A stretch of DNA of 64,000 nucleotides from an uncultured Alphaproteobacteria bacterium (GTDB taxonomy: Bacteria > Pseudomonadota > Alphaproteobacteria > HIMB59): positions 62,001-126,000 of the forward strand of contig CACDYZ010000003.1 of assembly GCA_902557145.1 (NCBI GenBank), in the 5' to 3' direction. The notes under the pieces are model-generated. The model did not search any database. It had not been told where the DNA came from and worked only from the letters and a program-made list of their open reading frames with translations. Both the position numbers and the translations under genes were made by a program. This document shows, piece by piece, positions 55,465 through 61,423 of this stretch (positions are counted from its first letter, which is position 1; each line of letters starts with the position of its first letter).

Positions 55465-55859
55465 TTTACCTAATAGGTATTCCTGGTTTAGTTCCTTTTT
55501 ATCTTTGCTTCTATAATATCGATTTAATCTTTCTCGATTTTGATAAAGATATGTTTGTTTATTATTCTGCAGTAATCATGTCGTTTTTAGGTGCCGTGTA
55601 TTGGGGCGTTTATCTGCAATCAAAAAATAATATTGCAATTTTATTTAGTGTCTGCCCTGCTGTTTATGCATTTTTAGTGTTAGCCTTTGATTTAAAATTT
55701 GATGAAACAATTGGGTTTTTTATCATCGGCTACTTCATCGTTTTATGTTTTGATTTCTTTTTTTATTTTAAAGAAAAAATAATCCAAACGGACTATTTCA
55801 TTTTAAGGTTAATCTTAACTGCGGGTATCGCCCCAGCGCACATCATGTATATAATGTAA
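55461..55859 (+). CDS. DUF3429-family membrane protein
   Basis: A 132-residue inner-membrane protein with about five helices. The segment YYSAVIMSFLGAVYWGVYL matches the DUF3429 core (YGAVILSFLGGVHWG). Function unknown. It is the third gene of the Tas-like / pterin dehydratase / DUF3429 cluster and is convergent with the ChrR-like gene, 8 bp apart. In some alphaproteobacteria DUF3429 genes occur near stress sigma-factor loci. Confidence 0.8.
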   Translation: MIYLIGIPGLVPFYLCFYNIDLIFLDFDKDMFVYYSAVIMSFLGAVYWGVYLQSKNNIAILFSVCPAVYAFLVLAFDLKFDETIGFFIIGYFIVLCFDFFFYFKEKIIQTDYFILRLILTAGIAPAHIMYIM

Positions 55860-55866
55860 AATAAAA

Positions 55867-56481
55867 TTAATTTGCTATTAGGTTAAGCAGCTTGCCAAAT
55901 TTACCAGAGAATTTGATTTTACCGTGGGTGTAAGCTAAACCAATACATCCGGTTTGTGCATGACCAACAGGTGTGTGATCGTGATCATCGCTTCTAACCT
56001 GAACAGAGCCTTGCTTATAGCTTCCGTACTCATCACTGTAAGATCCGTGCAATACTAAAAAACTTTCGTTTCCCTCGTGTGTGTGTTGAGGAATTTTTGC
56101 TCCAGGCATCACGTGGATAAGCTCTAACTTCTCATTATTTTCTTTTGGGAGAAGTGATGCAACTTTAACATCTTTAAAAGATTTCCATTTGACTTCATTA
56201 TTTTTTAAATGACTTCTAAGAGTAATGGGTAATTGGCTAAGTAATGGATCGTACTCATCACTGATTTTAGAAGGGGACTTAACATTCTTTGTCTGATCTA
56301 AAACCCTATCCCATAAATTATTAGAAAGGGGGGCCTCTTCAGTTCTATTTAAAAAATAACCTCCAACCTCGTTCATGGCAGAGTTGAGTAATCTATTTTC
56401 AGGGTCAATTTCAGCTAAGCATTGCTTGAATAAAAGACTCGCTGGAGAATTTACAGGTGTACTGAGTATTTCATATGTCAT
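55867..56481 (-). CDS. ChrR-like cupin anti-sigma factor lacking the usual zinc-binding motif
   Basis: A 204-residue protein. The C-terminal half is a ChrR cupin (about 105-200): LELIHVMPGAKIPQHTHEGNES, VLHGSYSDEYGSY and SDDHDHTPVGHAQ, with likely metal ligands His, His, Glu and His. The N-terminal half aligns with the anti-sigma domain (NEVGGYFLNRTEEAPLS) but the H-x3-C-x2-C zinc motif is absent: the corresponding stretch reads CLAEIDPENRLLNS. The gene shares 1 bp with the ECF sigma gene, the standard sigE-chrR pair. Confidence 0.82.
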   Translation of the reverse strand: MTYEILSTPVNSPASLLFKQCLAEIDPENRLLNSAMNEVGGYFLNRTEEAPLSNNLWDRVLDQTKNVKSPSKISDEYDPLLSQLPITLRSHLKNNEVKWKSFKDVKVASLLPKENNEKLELIHVMPGAKIPQHTHEGNESFLVLHGSYSDEYGSYKQGSVQVRSDDHDHTPVGHAQTGCIGLAYTHGKIKFSGKFGKLLNLIAN

Positions 56482-57077
56482 CAGTTAACCATACTTTCGT
56501 TGTCTGATATTAGATTAGCCATACTGCCATCTTGTTCCAATTTGCCGCGGATCTTCTCTAATGCTAGTCGAATCCTTGATTTTACTGTTCCTAAAGGGAT
56601 TTTCGTGATTTCTGCGATCTCTCCATGTGATTTTTCCTCAAAAAAATTCATTTTTAATAGATCCAATTGATCCTTTGGAAGGTCATCTAAATATTTTGCA
56701 ACCATTTCAAATTTTTGATCGTGCTCTATATTTTCATCAGCTTTTGACTCTACAGGAGGTAATATGGCGGTATCAATATCCTCTAAGATGGCTTTTCTTG
56801 TTTTTCTTAAGATATCAATTTTTTTATTTCGAGCGATGGTATAAATCCACGTACTGGGGGACGCCACAGAAGAGTCATAATAATCAGCTTTAGTCCAGAT
56901 TATGGTCATGGTTTCTTGAATTATCTCTTCTGCGATGGCTTCATCTGCACCAGATTTCATTAAAAAAGATTTTAGTCTTGGACCAAAATAATCGAAAATT
57001 TTCTTAAAACTCTGAATATCTTGTCTTTCAGCTATATTTTTTAATGCATCCACAAAGGGATTTTTCACTTTCGCCAT
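56481..57077 (-). CDS. ECF sigma factor, RpoE/SigE type (ChrR-partnered)
   Basis: RNA polymerase sigma factor of the ECF11-like group that responds to singlet oxygen in Rhodobacter. It has region 2 (FDYFGPRLKSFLMKSGADEAIAEEIIQETMTIIWTKADYY ... STWIYTIARNKKIDILRK) and region 4 (LPKDQLDLLKMNFFEEKSHGEIAEITKIPLGTVKSRIRLALEK). The ATG at 57075-57077 has a GGAGAG ribosome site and is preferred over upstream starts at 57092 and 57122. Divergent from the IalB-like gene. No matching promoter motif was recognised. Confidence 0.92.
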   Translation of the reverse strand: MAKVKNPFVDALKNIAERQDIQSFKKIFDYFGPRLKSFLMKSGADEAIAEEIIQETMTIIWTKADYYDSSVASPSTWIYTIARNKKIDILRKTRKAILEDIDTAILPPVESKADENIEHDQKFEMVAKYLDDLPKDQLDLLKMNFFEEKSHGEIAEITKIPLGTVKSRIRLALEKIRGKLEQDGSMANLISDNESMVN

Positions 57078-57156
57078 AATCTCTCCACTCATTATCTTTG
57101 CATTTATTATTTTAAAAAACAATCTTAATTGGTATATTCTCTGACATCAAATCAGC

Positions 57157-57633
57157 ATGTTTAAACAAAAGTTATTATATTTAGTCGTAGGCTTAAGCCT
57201 ATTAATGAGTAATGCGTTGTCTAATCATTCTATAGATTTTGAGCATGGCAAATGGTCCTTTAAAAAAATAAACAACAAAACATGCTCAATTTTTCAAGTT
57301 CCAACATCTGAAAAGGGTGATTACACAAACAGAGGCGCTGTTCTCTTTTATGTTTTTAAAGAGGGAGCTGCGGAATACGTTAGAGTAGATGCAGGTTACC
57401 CTTATGACTCTCAAAAATATGTAAAGGTAACTATCGACTCAAACAATTACCAATTTTTTGGAGAAGATGACTCCGCTTGGTCAATGGCAGACGATACTGT
57501 TATTATCAAAGCCCTTAAAGCGGGAAAAAAAATGACAGTTGTCGGGTATTCAAAAAGAGGAACGGAAACAACAGATACATATACGCTCATAGGTTTTACT
57601 AGCGCATATAATTCTCTTCAACAAGACTGCTAA
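57157..57633 (+). CDS. IalB-family secreted protein
   Basis: A 158-residue protein with a signal peptide (about 1-22). The mature part matches the invasion-associated-locus-B pattern: [62 protein letters not shown], and two conserved Cys (in NNKTCS and at the C-terminal QQDC) likely joined by a disulfide. In free-living alphaproteobacteria its role is undefined. It follows the sigma gene divergently and precedes argG by 4 bp. Confidence 0.88.
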   Translation: MFKQKLLYLVVGLSLLMSNALSNHSIDFEHGKWSFKKINNKTCSIFQVPTSEKGDYTNRGAVLFYVFKEGAAEYVRVDAGYPYDSQKYVKVTIDSNNYQFFGEDDSAWSMADDTVIIKALKAGKKMTVVGYSKRGTETTDTYTLIGFTSAYNSLQQDC

Positions 57634-57637
57634 GAAA

Positions 57638-58831
57638 ATGAAAAATAAAATTGTTTTAGCCTACTCAGGCGGATTGGATACAAGCGTTATATTAAAATGG
57701 TTACAAACAGAGTACAACGCGGACGTCATTGCCTATGCTGCAGACTTGGGTCAAGGAGCAGAATTAACAGAAGCCAAAGCTAAAGCAAAAAAACTTGGCG
57801 CAAAAAAAATATACATAGAAAATTTAAAAGAAGAATTTGTTCGCGATTATGTCTTTCCTATGTTTCGTTGTAATACAATATACGAGGGGGAATATCTTTT
57901 AGGAACGTCTATCGCTCGACCACTGATTGCGAAAAGACAAATTGAAATCGCAAAAAAAGAAAAAGCCAATGCCGTCTCGCACGGCGCCACAGGAAAAGGA
58001 AACGACCAGGTTCGCTTTGAGTTTTCTTATTATGCCTTGGAGCCTAAAATAAAAGTGATTGCGCCTTGGAGAGAATGGGACCTGTCATCAAGAACAAAAC
58101 TCTTAGAATTCGCAGCTAAAAATAAAATTCCTATTATGAAACATAATAAAAAAGAGTCGCCTTATAGTGTGGATGCCAATGTATTACACCGATCAGCGGA
58201 GGGAAAAATCCTTGAAGATCCATGGAAAAGACCACCAGAAAACGTTTTTGGTATTTCTACAAGTCCTCAGGCAGCCCCTAATAAAGAGACAGTAATTACC
58301 ATTCAATTTAAAAACGGCGATCCGATTGCGATTAATGGAAAAAAACTCTCACCCTTTAATCTATTAGAAAAGCTTAATAAACTAGGCGCTGCTAATGGAA
58401 TTGGAAGAGTGGACATCGTGGAGAACAGATATGTTGGAATTAAATCCCGCGGTGTTTATGAAACACCGGGGGGAACAATTCTTTTAAAAGCCCACCGTGC
58501 TATGGAAAGCATTACTCTAGATAGAGAGGAAGTTTTTACAAAAGACGAACTCATGCCCAAGTATGCGCGATTAGTTTACAACGGGTATTGGTTTGCACCG
58601 GAAAGAGTGATGATGCAAAAAGCAATTGATGCCACTCAAAAAAGAGTCAACGGGCAAGTAAGGCTAGCTCTATACAAAGGAAATGTGATTGTTGTTGGAA
58701 GACAGTCACCCAACAGTTTATACGACGAAGATCTTGCAACCTTTGAGTCCTCAAATTACGATCAGCGCGATGCAGAGGGTTTTATTAAACTCAATGCCCT
58801 AAGACTTAAAAAAAATAAACTAAAATTTTAA
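57638..58831 (+). CDS. argG: Argininosuccinate synthase
   Basis: Ligates citrulline and aspartate with ATP in arginine synthesis. The 397-residue product has the ATP pyrophosphatase P-loop [61 protein letters not shown] and the specificity residues in [15 protein letters not shown]. It starts 4 bp after the IalB-like stop; the link is probably positional. argH is not seen in the window. Confidence 0.98.
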   Translation: MKNKIVLAYSGGLDTSVILKWLQTEYNADVIAYAADLGQGAELTEAKAKAKKLGAKKIYIENLKEEFVRDYVFPMFRCNTIYEGEYLLGTSIARPLIAKRQIEIAKKEKANAVSHGATGKGNDQVRFEFSYYALEPKIKVIAPWREWDLSSRTKLLEFAAKNKIPIMKHNKKESPYSVDANVLHRSAEGKILEDPWKRPPENVFGISTSPQAAPNKETVITIQFKNGDPIAINGKKLSPFNLLEKLNKLGAANGIGRVDIVENRYVGIKSRGVYETPGGTILLKAHRAMESITLDREEVFTKDELMPKYARLVYNGYWFAPERVMMQKAIDATQKRVNGQVRLALYKGNVIVVGRQSPNSLYDEDLATFESSNYDQRDAEGFIKLNALRLKKNKLKF

Positions 58832-58845
58832 TTTTTACTAAAAAA

Positions 58846-61269
58846 TTATCCGTGCGTTAAAAAATAATCAGAGATACCTAATTCCATGATATCAGCGATG
58901 ACACCAACTATTTCATCTTTATGTGTGGGACCAACCAATATTCTATACATGACAGGATCAGATATAAGAGTAGGGATTACTTCAACATCAGTTCCAATTT
59001 TATTGGATACATCACTTGCAACTGCTTGAGAGATATTTTCTTTTTTAAATGCTCCTATTTGAATGTAGGCGGATTGGGTCGGACTATAAGAAGTCAGGGA
59101 GTCAATTTGATTAGATAGGCTATCTTCGAGTGCTGATAATAAGACTGTTTTATTAGGTTTTGGCTTTGATTTTACTTCAAAGCTTGAGTCAAACACTTCG
59201 CCAATAACGTCCATTACTTCTTCTTGTTCTTTTGAGTTAATTGCCGCTATTAAATTATCCAGTTGCTCTTCATTGATAGTCTCGTCTAATTGAATAATTT
59301 CTTTGACTTTTTCATCTAGAGCCTTGTTTAAAGCATTTAACTGATCTTCGTTAATAATCTCTTCCTTAATTTTAATAATTTCATCCTCTTCATTTTCCAG
59401 AGGTGTATTGCTTGTCGGTTGTTGGTTAGTGTCCCAAGAAAGAGTAAATGTATCACTTACAGCAACTACATCATTGCTAGCTTCAATAATTAAATCTAAT
59501 GACCCATTGGTTGAGGGAGGGTTACCGATAAAAGAATGCTGTGATGGTAAAAATACAAGCCAACCTGGTAGGGCATCGCCACTGGCTAATTTTACATTGA
59601 AGCGAGTTTTCCCACTTCCATCTAAATAGAAAGTATTTTCATCAAATCGAAATTCATAATCCACAAATTTATTACTAGAAAAATTAACATTCTCCCCAGT
59701 AACCTTGTTAATCTGGATAAGCTCTGGGTTTTGATCATTTAACGGCGTAGTTACAAAAGCCAAGTATGTTTTAGTCCAACGATTAAGATTTTCTTCAAGT
59801 GCTGTTGCCAATCCCTCATCAGTAATTTGTGATAAATCATCTGGCACAAAGTTCATACCTACTGATGAATAGAGAGTCCCTAGGCTGTATTGTAATTCAG
59901 CATAAGCAATGTCATTTCTTAAGCGTGAGACCAGCAAGCTAGCCTCTTCTCTTATAATTTCCAATTCTCCAAATCGAGATATTTTTTGAGCGTTTGCAAT
60001 TAAATCATTAATTCTTTGCGCGACATTTAAATAATGCTTTGCGTTGCTATATTCTCTTAAGCTTTGGGCGTAATTAATATTTGCTATATGCACTTGAGAT
60101 AACACGGCCATGGAAAGAGCTAATCGCTGCTCTTTAATAATTTGTTTGTTAATTTTATTTACATCATTGATGTTACCTGCTTGAAAAATATTAAGTAAAT
60201 TAGCCCCAAAAACAGCGCCATATTCAGCATTATCTTTATTTAAAAGATATTTATTGGAGTCATAAGTCCAGGTAGCATTAAATTGTAATGAGGGTAACAG
60301 AGATAGCATAGAGGCACGCGCTTCTTTTGCAGTGACTTCTTCTTGATATCGTATTTCCAGTAATTCTGGTCTGGAGAATAATGCAGCCTCCTCTTGATCT
60401 TCTAAAGTCATGTCCAGTTCACTCAAAGGTTTTTCAGTCTTCACTAAGACGTACTCTTGGTCTGGCATTAAGCCCATCAAAGTTGCTAGTTGCGTTCTAG
60501 AGTCCATGAGTGCTCGTCTTTGAGTATTAAGAATTTGTGCTACGTCAAGTAATTCTTTTTGGTAGAGTAATGCATCCATGGGTGAGCTAATTAAAAGCTC
60601 CTCGATATATTCATAATCTTCTAAGGCTTGGTTCACCCGCTCCATTAACGGATTAATTTCTGCTAAAAGCTCATCGGCTGAAAGTGTTTTCCAATAAGCG
60701 TAAATAACTTCCTTGGTCAAATTATGTATAGCTTTTCTCTCTAGCTCTTTAGAAATTAAATAACGATTAGCTTGTTGCCCTGCACGAACATAAGACAATC
60801 CAAAATCCAAAGCGTTCCAAGTAAAACCAATATCATAGGTATTTGACACAGCATCTTGTGACACGGAATAAGAAGGAGAGTCAATTTGAGCTGCTGATTT
60901 ATTTTCTTCATTGCCCTCTGTCTCCATCGACACACTAGTAGAGGCGGGGTGTTCTCGTAACACTTTATACCCAGCATTGGCAGAGAGCTTTGGGAGCATA
61001 TCAAATTTCACCACATCAATTTGTCCTTGGTTTAATGCAGAGTCCATAATGTCTATTCTCAGGTCGCGGTTATTTTTAATCGCAATCGCAATCGCATCAT
61101 ATAAATCAATTTCTAACGGAGCGTTTGCAGAGGTTTGTTTGAGGTATTCAAAGTCCTCTTGTGAGGAAGCCTGCACATCCTCTTTTAGAAGAGGATCGGG
61201 CGTTCTACTTGAACATGCAGCTAGTATTAACACTAGCCCGAAAAATATAAGTACTCTTTTTATTGACAT
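58846..61269 (-). CDS. TolC-family outer-membrane lipoprotein with Ig-like segment and C-terminal SPOR domain
   Basis: An 807-residue fusion. Signal peptide with lipobox LILAAC (Cys19); two outer-membrane efflux repeats (about 45-480) with long amphipathic helices of a TolC-type duct; a beta-rich insert (about 490-625, with ALPGWLVFLPSQHSFIGNPP) resembling the putative-Ig/cadherin-like domains common in surface proteins; a very acidic helical linker (about 630-725); and a SPOR domain (about 730-807, AYIQIGAFKKENISQ and MYRILVGPTHK) that binds denuded septal peptidoglycan. It is divergent from the giant surface-protein gene, suggesting it is that protein's exit duct. Confidence 0.85.
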   Translation of the reverse strand: MSIKRVLIFFGLVLILAACSSRTPDPLLKEDVQASSQEDFEYLKQTSANAPLEIDLYDAIAIAIKNNRDLRIDIMDSALNQGQIDVVKFDMLPKLSANAGYKVLREHPASTSVSMETEGNEENKSAAQIDSPSYSVSQDAVSNTYDIGFTWNALDFGLSYVRAGQQANRYLISKELERKAIHNLTKEVIYAYWKTLSADELLAEINPLMERVNQALEDYEYIEELLISSPMDALLYQKELLDVAQILNTQRRALMDSRTQLATLMGLMPDQEYVLVKTEKPLSELDMTLEDQEEAALFSRPELLEIRYQEEVTAKEARASMLSLLPSLQFNATWTYDSNKYLLNKDNAEYGAVFGANLLNIFQAGNINDVNKINKQIIKEQRLALSMAVLSQVHIANINYAQSLREYSNAKHYLNVAQRINDLIANAQKISRFGELEIIREEASLLVSRLRNDIAYAELQYSLGTLYSSVGMNFVPDDLSQITDEGLATALEENLNRWTKTYLAFVTTPLNDQNPELIQINKVTGENVNFSSNKFVDYEFRFDENTFYLDGSGKTRFNVKLASGDALPGWLVFLPSQHSFIGNPPSTNGSLDLIIEASNDVVAVSDTFTLSWDTNQQPTSNTPLENEEDEIIKIKEEIINEDQLNALNKALDEKVKEIIQLDETINEEQLDNLIAAINSKEQEEVMDVIGEVFDSSFEVKSKPKPNKTVLLSALEDSLSNQIDSLTSYSPTQSAYIQIGAFKKENISQAVASDVSNKIGTDVEVIPTLISDPVMYRILVGPTHKDEIVGVIADIMELGISDYFLTHG

Positions 61270-61331
61270 TTGTGGTCCCGCTAGACAGCGCTTAAAATCT
61301 CATATCTTAAAAAAACAAACAACTCAATAAG

Positions 61332-61346
61332 GGCCCAAAATGGGCC
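61332..61346. repeat. Short perfect palindrome between the divergent TolC-like and giant surface-protein genes
   Basis: GGCCCA-AAA-TGGGCC, 6 bp GC arms with a 3 nt loop, in an otherwise AT-rich 154 bp gap. It sits about 62 bp before the TolC-like start and 78 bp before the surface-protein GTG, a position fitting an operator controlling both genes. No T-run follows on either strand, so it is not an intrinsic terminator. Confidence 0.4.
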
Positions 61347-61423
61347 ACTAAAATAATAAAAGTCCCTATTCTATTGTATTATTTGCCTCGTTACTGTTAC
61401 TAGGAGAAAGAGGAAACTAATTC

